Positions 24,286 to 32,760 of a stretch of DNA of 64,000 bases are shown here, in pieces. The number at the start of each line of letters is the position of its first letter. The stretch's first letter is position 1. Position numbers and translations under genes: made by a program. Origin of the DNA: Desulfonatronum lacustre DSM 10312 (GTDB lineage Bacteria > Desulfobacterota > Desulfovibrionia > Desulfovibrionales > Desulfonatronaceae); NCBI RefSeq assembly GCF_000519265.1, contig NZ_KI912608.1, positions 447,665-511,664 on the forward strand, written 5' to 3'. Below the pieces are notes generated by a model. That model saw nothing but the letters and a program-made list of their open reading frames with translations, did no database searches and was not told the DNA's origin.

Positions 24286-27200
24286 TGAATACTCTGCCGA
24301 TTTTGTAGGTCAAAAGGAGTTCCACGCTCTTGCGGGGCAAGGTGTACTTGTCCTCGTCGTACAGGTAGCGGGCCGAAAGGCCGAGGCCGCCTTCGTAAAA
24401 AGAGACGTCGTCGGCCCTGGAGCCTGACCACCATTTGGCGTCGGCAACCAGAAACGGCGTGAGGATCATGTTGTCGTGCACCTTCCAGTTAAAGCCTTGG
24501 CGGCCCTCCACATAGGCGGCCAGTCGGGAGGGAGACTCCAGGTAGGCGTCGACTTCCCCGAACAGAAATGAGTAATTCCAGAACGTTTCATTGGGACGGA
24601 TTCGGTCCGAATCGTCGAACAGGGAAAGCATGGCCCGGGCGACCCAATTGTCTTCGCCCTCCCCGGAAAGAGCAAAGAGCCGTTCCACTCCCAGGTTCAG
24701 GTTGTACTGTTTCAGGGGCTTGTAGCGCAGGCCCAGGGCCGCTTCCCAGGAGTTGTCCCGCACGCGCAGGCTGTCCGGCTCCATGCTCCAGCCCAGTCGC
24801 CCGATGAGCTTGAATATTCGGTGATCCTGGAATCCCCATTCCGGCGGGATCCAGCCGAGTTCGATCCCCGATGACGTACGCAGCACGTCCCGGCCCGGCG
24901 CGGCCAATCCGCCGAGGGTTCCGGTTTTGCCCGAAGTGTAGGTCAGCCAGAAATCCAGGTCCACGGCATTGCGCAAGGCGCGTATTTCGCCGCGCATCCT
25001 CCGGACGTCCTCGGCTACGGCTTGGGCCTGTTCTTCACCTTCCATGGGGCGCAGGGGAGCGTTGTCGATGGCGTCCATGAAGTGCTCCACGGCCTCATCG
25101 TTGTCGCCCTGGCGCATGGCGATGTAGCCCAAATCCTGATGCACCGCGAGGAAGTCCGGCTCGTGCAGGGCTGCTTCGCTCAAAAGAGGCCGGGCTTCGT
25201 CCAGGTGGTCCAGGCCCAGAAATTCGTAGCCCGACGCCATCAGCATCGCCGGCGTTCCGTGCAGGTTGGCGGCTTGCGCGAAAGCTTTGGCCGCGGCTTG
25301 ATGATCTTCCTTGCGACGATAAATCCCGCCCAACTCAAACCAAAGCTCCGCGAGCCGCTCATCGCCGTGCTCTCGATTCTCGGTCCAAGCCAGTGCGTCC
25401 CGATAAAGAGCCTCTGCTTCGTCCAGGCGATCGAGAGCTCCGCTGATTCGCGCCAGTAAGACGATTCCCGGAGGTTGGTCGTGCTCCGGAAAATCGGTTT
25501 GATCCAGAACGCGAAGCAGGTCGTCGGCACGTTTCGCATCCCCACTGGAAAACGAGGCCCTGGCCAGGCGATAGCGTGTTTCCGGGGTGTCTTGCAGTTT
25601 CAGGGCCTGTTCGTACCAGTCGGCGGCCAGATCATGGCGGGCAAGTGCCTCGTTCAGATAGCCTAAAAGCATCAGCACGGGGTACTGTTCTGCTTTCGGC
25701 AACACGCTCAGATCCGTATCCAAATCCGTCTGCCCACGCATGAACGGGGCTTGGCTGAGAGAGTACAGGGCCAGGCCGGGTTGATCGAGGCGTTGATAGG
25801 ATCTGGCCAAGCCGATCCAGGCCATATCTCCGGCGCCAAGCTCGGCCGCCCGGGCAAAGGCGTCCCGAGCCCGGCGGTAAAGGTCCATCGAGGCCAGGGC
25901 ATAACCAAGCCGGAGCATGCGTCCGGGCTGTTCGCCATCTCGAATCACGGCGCGTTCCAGGGCTTGCAGCGCCCGGATGCGCTCGCCTTGGCCGATGAGG
26001 ATGTCCACGGAGGATTCCGCGATTCGAGCGGCTTCTTCCGGTGGGAGACCGGGTTGATCCTCGGCTTGTTCAAGAAAGGCCACGGTTCGTTCCGGCCAGC
26101 CTGGCAGGGCCCGGACTTCTTCCAAGCGGGCCAGGCGCAGCAGAACGTCGGCTCGCTCCGATCCGTCAGCCGCATCCTCCAGAAGAGTGACCAGGACGTC
26201 GCTTGCCTGGTCCGGCCTGTTGCCCTCCAAAAACAATCTCTGTGCGCGTTCCAGGAGGTCCGCTCGCTTTTCCGCGTCCACCGCGGGCAAGTCCGCGGCG
26301 CGGAGCAGGGTCAGCGCCGCGGCGTCCGGACTGCCGACCTGTCGCTGCAGATGCGCCGCGGACTCCATGGCTCGAAGTCGGTCCTTTGGGTCGGCATCGG
26401 TGTTACCGGCCAATTGCAGGGACGTGGCGATGGCTTGGTCCATCCGTCCAGCCCTGGCCCAGAACCCGACGATCATTTCCGCCATGGCGGAATCCTTCAG
26501 TCCACCGGCTTTCCAGGCTTTTTCGTAGTTTTGGGCCGCGATGTCAAAGCGTTCCTCCTTCACGGCCAGCGCACCCAGGGTGGCCCAGGATGCCGGAGTG
26601 AGGTCGTCTTGGGCGGCCTGCTCAAAAGCCAGACTCGCTCCTCGGAAGTCGCCGAGACGCTCGCGGATGACGCCGAGCATGACCAGGGCCCGCTTGCGCT
26701 TTTCCGGGTCGGTGGTCTTTGCGAGGATTTCAGCGTGTTGTTCGGCTTCCTGGAGCTGTCCGAGGTCGAAAAGCAACTGCGCGAGATGCTCGCGGGCTTG
26801 CTGATCACCTGCTTCCACGGCTCGGCGGTAGTGCTCCGCGGCCTCACTGGGAAGGTCGGCGCGCAGAGCCAGTTCGGCCAATCGCGGTTCCAGGCTGGGG
26901 GGGGGCTGGTTCACGGTGGATTGCAGAAGCAGCGATCGTGCTCTTGCGTATTGCCCCACATGGATGGCCTCTTCGGAGGCGGCCGCGAGGGCTTGTTCGC
27001 GGGTTTCCCTGGTTTTGGCCTGGATTGCGGCTGTTTCCAGCGAGTCCAGGGCCAGGGCGTGCTCACCGAGAGCGGAAAGGGCGAATCCTCGGACCAGGTT
27101 CGGTGACCACGAGAGCTCTTCCTGGACTGATCCGTCGAGAAGAGCCAGAACTTGGTGGAAATCCTCCCGAGCCATGGCCCGGTTGACCAGGGTCAGGAGG

Positions 27201-27676
27201 ATGTCGTTGTGTTGTTTCTCGGAGATATCCGCTAAACTCAGGGCCCGTTGAAAATCGACCTGGGCTTCGTCCCAGCGTCCCAGACGGTCCAGTGCCCAGG
27301 CCCGATACAAAAGCGGGACCAGGGCGTTTGGTCGGTTTTCCAGAATCCGACCGGCGTGTTCGACGATTTCAGGGTCATTTCCAAACTGCTCCAGCAAAAC
27401 GATCAACTGGAGCCGTACGTTGTCCTCAATGGGGTCGATGTCCAGCAATGCCCGCAATTCGTTGGCCGCGCCATGAATGTCGCCCTTGGCTTGCAGCCGA
27501 TTGGCCATGTCCTGGTGCGGCCAGGTACGGTTCGTGCGGAGTTCCCGGGCAATGACGCCTTCGCGTTCCCGAGGGATCTCAAACCTGGGAAGTTGTTCCT
27601 CGGCATGCGTGGCCCAAGGGAGGAAAAAAAGGACAAGGCCGAGGAAAAACAAGACGCGAACAAGGAGGTGCTTCAT
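24221..27676 (-). CDS. nfrA: NfrA-like outer-membrane TPR/beta-barrel protein
   Basis: 1151 residues. A signal peptide (VLFFLGLVLFFLPWATHAEE), then about 25 helical TPR-type repeats from residue 45 to 900 (for example ALVPLLYRAWALDRLGRWDE and GIVLLARISGALDRLDEAEA), then a C-terminal region from about 960 with alternating beta strands (WEAALGLRYKPLKQYNLNLG, VELLLTYKIGRVFNV, ending in LLFRF) that ends in phenylalanine as outer-membrane barrels do. The architecture is that of NfrA, the phage N4 receptor component and of BcsC/PgaA-type exopolysaccharide export porins. Starts within the nfrB stop (ATGA). Confidence 0.88.
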   Translation of the reverse strand: MKHLLVRVLFFLGLVLFFLPWATHAEEQLPRFEIPREREGVIARELRTNRTWPHQDMANRLQAKGDIHGAANELRALLDIDPIEDNVRLQLIVLLEQFGNDPEIVEHAGRILENRPNALVPLLYRAWALDRLGRWDEAQVDFQRALSLADISEKQHNDILLTLVNRAMAREDFHQVLALLDGSVQEELSWSPNLVRGFALSALGEHALALDSLETAAIQAKTRETREQALAAASEEAIHVGQYARARSLLLQSTVNQPPPSLEPRLAELALRADLPSEAAEHYRRAVEAGDQQAREHLAQLLFDLGQLQEAEQHAEILAKTTDPEKRKRALVMLGVIRERLGDFRGASLAFEQAAQDDLTPASWATLGALAVKEERFDIAAQNYEKAWKAGGLKDSAMAEMIVGFWARAGRMDQAIATSLQLAGNTDADPKDRLRAMESAAHLQRQVGSPDAAALTLLRAADLPAVDAEKRADLLERAQRLFLEGNRPDQASDVLVTLLEDAADGSERADVLLRLARLEEVRALPGWPERTVAFLEQAEDQPGLPPEEAARIAESSVDILIGQGERIRALQALERAVIRDGEQPGRMLRLGYALASMDLYRRARDAFARAAELGAGDMAWIGLARSYQRLDQPGLALYSLSQAPFMRGQTDLDTDLSVLPKAEQYPVLMLLGYLNEALARHDLAADWYEQALKLQDTPETRYRLARASFSSGDAKRADDLLRVLDQTDFPEHDQPPGIVLLARISGALDRLDEAEALYRDALAWTENREHGDERLAELWFELGGIYRRKEDHQAAAKAFAQAANLHGTPAMLMASGYEFLGLDHLDEARPLLSEAALHEPDFLAVHQDLGYIAMRQGDNDEAVEHFMDAIDNAPLRPMEGEEQAQAVAEDVRRMRGEIRALRNAVDLDFWLTYTSGKTGTLGGLAAPGRDVLRTSSGIELGWIPPEWGFQDHRIFKLIGRLGWSMEPDSLRVRDNSWEAALGLRYKPLKQYNLNLGVERLFALSGEGEDNWVARAMLSLFDDSDRIRPNETFWNYSFLFGEVDAYLESPSRLAAYVEGRQGFNWKVHDNMILTPFLVADAKWWSGSRADDVSFYEGGLGLSARYLYDEDKYTLPRKSVELLLTYKIGRVFNVDNIQDDQIDALFATLLFRF

Positions 27677-29943
27677 GCATCGGTTCCGGAGATACGGGTC
27701 GAAAGAGATTCCAATGTTGCCTGATCGATCACACCCATGTCGGTCAGAATTGTTTCCAGCTGTCTGGTCTTTCTGTTTTGTAAGTGCAGGGCTTCATCCA
27801 GTTGGGCTTGCGTTATGACACCTCGCTCCAGGAGACAGGTTCCCACCGGGGCGATGTCCCGTCCGTTCTCCAAGCATGATTTGAGTTCGCTGAGACTGGA
27901 TCTGTCCAGATGTCCAAGTGCTGTAAAAACTTCTCCGAGACTCCGGTATCCCTTTCGCTGCCTCTTGCGGGCCTCGGCGAGTTGTTCCGGAGTGAGCAGT
28001 TCCAGACGGAGGAGTTCCGCTGTGAGTTTCTCTTCATGCGATTCTCGTGCCAATCGATCGTAGCCAAAGCGTATCGCGAAGGACAGGTCGCCGCGGGTGG
28101 TCAGACGCAACTCGACCGGACGGTCGATGTCGCTCGCCAATTGTCTGATTTCATCGGAGTCCGGCATGGATTCCATGGCCAGGATCAAGCCTCCGTTCGG
28201 GGAGAGACCCACCGGAAAGAGGCGTTGTCGTCGGGCCATGCCGAGCGGGACCATGGCAATGACCTCTTTGTCCACGGCATACGGATCGACGGGGGTAGTC
28301 TGAAGGCTGAGTTGGATCCCCAGGGTCTGTAAAAGTTTGTCCTCTTCAATGACGCCCATGTCCTCCAGGATCGCGCCCAGAGGTTGGCCGGTGGCTTTTT
28401 GACGCTCCAGGGCCGTGTCCAACTGGGCCACGGTCACGAACCGGCGATCCAGCAGCAAGTCGCCCAACCGGCGCCGATAGCGGACCAGTTCTTCTTCACT
28501 CGGGTAGGAGTGGTCGGTCTTGTCCCAGGCCACGGGGGCCCCGGTGAGCAGGTATCGGACGTAAAGCCTGATGGCCCGGATGGTGGCGAAAAAATTGATG
28601 ACGTTGGCCCAGATCAATCGGAAGGGGCTCAGGGCGGCCTGAGCGATGTTATAGGTTCGGGCCACGTACCAGGCCCGCATGCCGAGCTGCCAGAGCAGCA
28701 GGCCAAGGTTGGCCAGCATCAGATGGAAAAGGATCGTTCCGCCGGTGACAACCGGGGGGTAGCGATAGGCGTCGGGGAAGAAATACACGTAGCCCCAGAC
28801 GGCCAGATAGACCGGCACCAGGATGTTGGCCAGCATGTTCACCTGATTGGTGATCAATCCAACCCTGTCCCTGGCCAGCATGTACCGGGTCCAGAATCCG
28901 CCCACCCAGCCGATGGTTTCCCAGGCCTGCAAGGTGATGCCCAAAATCCAGCGTGATTTTTGGCGGACCGCGGTGCGAAAGGTGCTGGGGAAGAATTCCC
29001 GAACGCCGATATAATCCCGCTTGCGGGCAGAATATTCACGGCCGGTCAGGCGGCTTTTTCGGCGCACGGTGCGCTCAAAGGCCACCCGGGAGAATATCTG
29101 GCGCACTCCGGGAACGTCGCCCAGGCGGATGCCGAAGTCGTAGTCTTCGGTCACCGAACCGATGGTGAAAAGGCGATTCTGATTCTTTTGAGCCAGGCCG
29201 AGCAGCAATTTTCTGGAAAAGGCCGTTCCGACTCCGGCGGAGGGGAGGTTCCCGGTGAGCAGCTCCCGGACGACCATGTCTCGGGAGTGGTTCGTGGCGA
29301 ACTCATCCAGGTAGGTGCCCATGGTGAATTGCCACCACTTGGGTTCCATGGGGAGAACCGGAACCTGGACCATGTCCATCCGGGGAATCAGGTAATTGAA
29401 GAGTTTGAGAAGCATGGGATGGAGGATGTCTTCGGAGTCCTCCATGACGATGATCTCGAATTCGGTGCCGTGCTCCTTCTCGTAATGGCGGATGCCCTCG
29501 AAAATCCAGTTCAGGCAGTCGGCTTTGGAGGTCGGACCGTCCTTGGGGCAAACGATGCGCTCCACGTTGCCGAAGCGTTCCCGAACAAGGTCCACTTCCC
29601 GCTGCGTGGCCGGGTCATTGGGATACGTACCGACGAAAAAGACGTAGTTGGAATAGTTGAGCACCTTGATGGAGTTTTCCAGCATGCGACTGATGACCGC
29701 GGACTCATCCCAGCATGGAATCATTATGGCGATGAACTGTTCGGGGCGGCCCGTCAGGTCGGCTTCGGTGAGGTGCTTGGACTTTCGAAACCCGAAGATG
29801 AACACTCGCCGCCAGACTTCAATGCCGATGCGGACCAGGTCGATGAACAGATCGCTGAGCCCGTTCAGAAAAAAGACCAGTCCGAAGACCCACAGGCCGG
29901 CCTTCAGAAAGATGAGCAGAACGGGCAGGAAATCCAGAAGCAT
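27673..29943 (-). CDS. nfrB: NfrB-like inner-membrane glycosyltransferase with MshEN c-di-GMP-binding region
   Basis: 756 residues. N-terminal membrane helices, a family 2 glycosyltransferase with IAIMIPCWDES, the metal-binding acidic motif MEDSED (167-172), TEDYDFG (265-271) and the processive QKSRW motif (328-332), then further helices, then from about residue 480 two MshEN-like blocks (RRRLGDLLLDRRFVTVAQLD and PLGAILEDMGVIEEDKLLQT) and additional copies near the C-terminus. E. coli NfrB is a c-di-GMP-activated transferase using UDP-ManNAc. The ATG at 29941-29943 has GAGG at good spacing and lies four bases after wecB. Confidence 0.9.
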   Translation of the reverse strand: MLLDFLPVLLIFLKAGLWVFGLVFFLNGLSDLFIDLVRIGIEVWRRVFIFGFRKSKHLTEADLTGRPEQFIAIMIPCWDESAVISRMLENSIKVLNYSNYVFFVGTYPNDPATQREVDLVRERFGNVERIVCPKDGPTSKADCLNWIFEGIRHYEKEHGTEFEIIVMEDSEDILHPMLLKLFNYLIPRMDMVQVPVLPMEPKWWQFTMGTYLDEFATNHSRDMVVRELLTGNLPSAGVGTAFSRKLLLGLAQKNQNRLFTIGSVTEDYDFGIRLGDVPGVRQIFSRVAFERTVRRKSRLTGREYSARKRDYIGVREFFPSTFRTAVRQKSRWILGITLQAWETIGWVGGFWTRYMLARDRVGLITNQVNMLANILVPVYLAVWGYVYFFPDAYRYPPVVTGGTILFHLMLANLGLLLWQLGMRAWYVARTYNIAQAALSPFRLIWANVINFFATIRAIRLYVRYLLTGAPVAWDKTDHSYPSEEELVRYRRRLGDLLLDRRFVTVAQLDTALERQKATGQPLGAILEDMGVIEEDKLLQTLGIQLSLQTTPVDPYAVDKEVIAMVPLGMARRQRLFPVGLSPNGGLILAMESMPDSDEIRQLASDIDRPVELRLTTRGDLSFAIRFGYDRLARESHEEKLTAELLRLELLTPEQLAEARKRQRKGYRSLGEVFTALGHLDRSSLSELKSCLENGRDIAPVGTCLLERGVITQAQLDEALHLQNRKTRQLETILTDMGVIDQATLESLSTRISGTDA

Positions 29944-29947
29944 GCGC

Positions 29948-31126
29948 TTATGCCTCAACCTCGGAACAGGTTCCGAAGAAGGTTTCTTCCGGGAGCAGCA
30001 AGGGACGTTCTCCGCGCAGAAAACGCCTGGTCGCCAGGACGATGCGCCGCGATGCCCGGCCGTCGCCGAAGGGATTGCCGGTCCGGCGTATGATTCGGGA
30101 AACCTCGGACCGCTTGGCGAGCACCTCGCCGACGGCTTGAATCACTGTTTGGGGGTCCGTGCCCACTATCCGGGCCTGACCGCAGTCCACGGCCTCGGCG
30201 CGTTCGGTGACGTCGCGGGTGACCAGGACCGGTACGCCGAATGAAGGGGCTTCTTCCTGCACGCCTCCGGAGTCGGTCAGGATCAGTTCGGCTTGGTACA
30301 TCATCCGAACAAATTCCAGGTACGGAACGGACGGGAGCAGAACGATCCGGTCATGGTGTCCGAGGATTTGTCGCGCGGTTTGTTGGACAATCGGGTTGGC
30401 GTGAACCGGAAACACCGCGACCACGTCCGGATGGTCCTGAACGATGGTTTCCACGGCCCGGCAAATATTTTCCAGGCCTCGGCCCCACGATTCCCGGCGG
30501 TGAGCCGTGACCAGAATCAGTCGGCGGCCCTGGAGGCGGCTTTGGACGTCCTGGGCCAGGGGGCCCAGTTTGTCCGCGAAATGCAGCAAGGCGTCCACCA
30601 CGGTATTGCCCGTGACGGCGATGTTCTCCGCTGGGACGTGCTCGGCCAGCAATTCCAAGGCCGCCGAGTCCGTGGGCGCGAAGTGCGGTCCGGTCAGGAT
30701 GGAGACCAGGCGACGATTGGCTTCCTCGGGAAAAGGGTTTTGGAGGTCATGGCTCCGCAGGCCTGCTTCCACGTGTCCCACGGGCACGTGATGATAAAAC
30801 GCGGCCAGGGCCGCGGCCAGGACCGTGCTGGTATCGCCCTGGACCAGGAGCAGATCCGGACGGTGGCTTTTGATTTCCTGGTCCATGACGCGGAGCACGT
30901 CCGCGGATATCTCTGCCAGGGATTGGCCCGGGCGCATGATTTCAAGGTCGCGGTCGGGTTGTAAATCGAAGGAGTCCAGGATCTGCGTCAGCATTTCCCT
31001 GTGCTGTCCGGTACTCAACACCCGGACCGAGAACTCATCGGGGAAGTCGCGAAAAGCGGCGATGACAGGGGCCATTTTCACGGCTTCGGGCCGTGTTCCG
31101 AGAACGATGTCGATGGAGTGGGGCAT
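29948..31126 (-). CDS. wecB: UDP-N-acetylglucosamine 2-epimerase (non-hydrolysing)
   Basis: 392 residues; interconverts UDP-GlcNAc and UDP-ManNAc. Family motifs: VLGTRPEAVKMAPVIAAF at the N-terminus, VQGDTSTVLAAALAAFYH and VGHVEAGLRSHD, LVTAHRRESWGRGLENI, and ILTDSGGVQEEAPSFGVPVL. Length is typical. Four bases separate it from nfrB, so the operon makes its own UDP-ManNAc, matching the wecB requirement of the E. coli Nfr polysaccharide. The sequence before the ATG is C-rich with no recognisable ribosome site, which is odd for the first gene of an operon. Confidence 0.94.
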   Translation of the reverse strand: MPHSIDIVLGTRPEAVKMAPVIAAFRDFPDEFSVRVLSTGQHREMLTQILDSFDLQPDRDLEIMRPGQSLAEISADVLRVMDQEIKSHRPDLLLVQGDTSTVLAAALAAFYHHVPVGHVEAGLRSHDLQNPFPEEANRRLVSILTGPHFAPTDSAALELLAEHVPAENIAVTGNTVVDALLHFADKLGPLAQDVQSRLQGRRLILVTAHRRESWGRGLENICRAVETIVQDHPDVVAVFPVHANPIVQQTARQILGHHDRIVLLPSVPYLEFVRMMYQAELILTDSGGVQEEAPSFGVPVLVTRDVTERAEAVDCGQARIVGTDPQTVIQAVGEVLAKRSEVSRIIRRTGNPFGDGRASRRIVLATRRFLRGERPLLLPEETFFGTCSEVEA

Positions 31127-31276
31127 GGGAAAGGGGTTGGGGTTGGGGGATGGGTGGGGAGGTACTCGCTTGCCGCGTCTTTTCTATTCACTTCTGAACC
31201 GAAACACCAGAGCGTAAGGTGGAGCGAGGTAGAGAAGTGGTCGGGTATCATCTTGTTGCTCGGCGTAGTTTTTTTT

Positions 31277-31449
31277 GTATCTACTCAGCACATTTTGTGT
31301 CCGCCCTTGCTCCAGCAATCGGGGTCGGTATCGGAATCGGAGTCGGAATCGGAACAGGAAGAATTTAGAACGCTTCCCAGCGTTTTCGATCCCGATCCCG
31401 ATTCCGACTCCGACCCCGGCAAAGGCATTACTCTGTGCTGAGTAGTTAC
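31277..31449 (+). repeat. Family A element, copy A2
   Basis: GTATCTACTCAGCACA (31277-31292) and TGTGCTGAGTAGTTAC (31434-31449) are inverted repeats matching at 15 of 16 positions, the best-preserved ends in the window. The inner arms are GGxxTCGG hexamers opposite CCGAxxCC hexamers, with an apical hairpin AACGCT TCCC AGCGTT. T-rich runs flank both sides. It fills most of the gap between wecB and the iron alcohol dehydrogenase. Confidence 0.92.
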
Positions 31450-31590
31450 GTTTTTTTTTTGAGATTCTCCACCGTCGTCTCTGGATTATTCAGTTTTTTT
31501 GCGATAAGACCTTTTTCAGGCTCGAATTCCATTCCCAATCACGTTGTCGTGGCTGGGGGCGCTTTGCGGTCCCGGTTTGGAGGTGCGGCC

Positions 31591-32760
31591 ATGTATCAAG
31601 CTTCCATGGAGAATTTGCGGAAATTCGTGGCCCCGGAGTTTGTTTTCGGGGTGGGGGCGCGTCGGCTTGTCGGGCAGTTTGCCCGGAACTTCTCGGTGCG
31701 GCGTGTTCTGGTGGTGGTGGACGAGGTGGTCGGCGGGCTGCCGTGGACCACGGACGTCCTCGGCAGTCTGGATCAGGCGAATCTGGAGTATCGCATTTTC
31801 TCCGACCTTTCTCCCAACCCTCGGGCGGACGAGGTCATGCGGGGGGCGAGGTATTATCTTCAGGAGGATTGCCAGGCCATCGTCGCTCTGGGCGGCGGCA
31901 GCGCCCTGGACTGTGCCAAGGGGGTCGGCATCGTCTGCGTCAATAATAAGCCTATCCTGGATTTTGAAGGTGTGGACAACGTTCCCGTGCCCGGACCGCC
32001 TTTGATCTGCATTCCCAGCACCGCGGGCAGTTCCGCCGACGTCTCCCAGTTCGCGATCATCACGGACCAGGCGCGCAAGGTGAAAATCGCCATCGTGAGC
32101 AAGGCCATGGTTCCGGATATCGCCCTGATTGATCCGGAAACCACGGTCAGCATGTCGCCGCATCTCACGGCCTGCACCGGCTACGACGCCCTGACCCATG
32201 CTGTGGAAGCCTATGTGTCCAACGCCAGCTCGGCCATTACGGACCTGCACGCCCTGGAGGCCGTCCGCCTGGTCGGCAAGCATTTGCCGCGCGCGGTGGA
32301 GGCACCCCTGGACATGGAGGCTCGGTCCGGAATGATGCTGGCCTCGCTGCATGCCGGGCTGGCCTTTTCCAACGCCAGCCTGGGCGCGACCCACGCCATG
32401 GCCCACAGTCTCGGCGGACTGTTGGATCTGCCCCATGGCGAGTGCAACGCCATTCTGCTCAGCCGGGTGGTGGACTTCAATTTCCAAGCCGTCCCGGATC
32501 GTTATTTGCGGGTGGCTGAAGCCCTGGGGCTGGATTGTCGAGGGCTGGAGGTCGAGGGGCGACGCCAGGCGCTGGTGCAGGGGCTGACGGCGTTGCGCAA
32601 GCAGGTCGGACTGACCAGGGACCTGGAAGAACTGGGCGTCAGTCAAGCGGATATCGAGGGATTGTCCCGGCAGGCCGTGTGCGATCCCTGCATGGTCACC
32701 AACCCTGTCCACCCTGCCGTGGAAGACATCGAACGATTGTATGTCCGAAACTCTGAATAA
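31591..32760 (+). CDS. Iron-containing alcohol dehydrogenase
   Basis: 389 residues of the type III (Fe-ADH) family, which oxidises alcohols or reduces aldehydes with NAD(P). The nucleotide loop is AIVALGGGSALDCAKGVGI; TAGSSADVSQFAI and the metal ligands D-x3-H in TGYDALTHAVEAY plus the two histidines in HAMAHSLGGLLDLPHGECNA are all present. The ATG at 31591 is preceded by TTTGGAGG; an upstream extension of 52 codons reads through repeat flank and is rejected. Its last 20 bases overlap a sensor kinase gene, so this enzyme heads a signalling operon; the substrate may be linked to what that operon senses. Confidence 0.92.
   Translation: MYQASMENLRKFVAPEFVFGVGARRLVGQFARNFSVRRVLVVVDEVVGGLPWTTDVLGSLDQANLEYRIFSDLSPNPRADEVMRGARYYLQEDCQAIVALGGGSALDCAKGVGIVCVNNKPILDFEGVDNVPVPGPPLICIPSTAGSSADVSQFAIITDQARKVKIAIVSKAMVPDIALIDPETTVSMSPHLTACTGYDALTHAVEAYVSNASSAITDLHALEAVRLVGKHLPRAVEAPLDMEARSGMMLASLHAGLAFSNASLGATHAMAHSLGGLLDLPHGECNAILLSRVVDFNFQAVPDRYLRVAEALGLDCRGLEVEGRRQALVQGLTALRKQVGLTRDLEELGVSQADIEGLSRQAVCDPCMVTNPVHPAVEDIERLYVRNSE

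Noticed and set aside
31435-31590. A 52-codon N-terminal extension of the iron alcohol dehydrogenase.
   Set aside because: It reads through the end of repeat A2 and a T-tract; the ATG at 31591 follows a good ribosome site.
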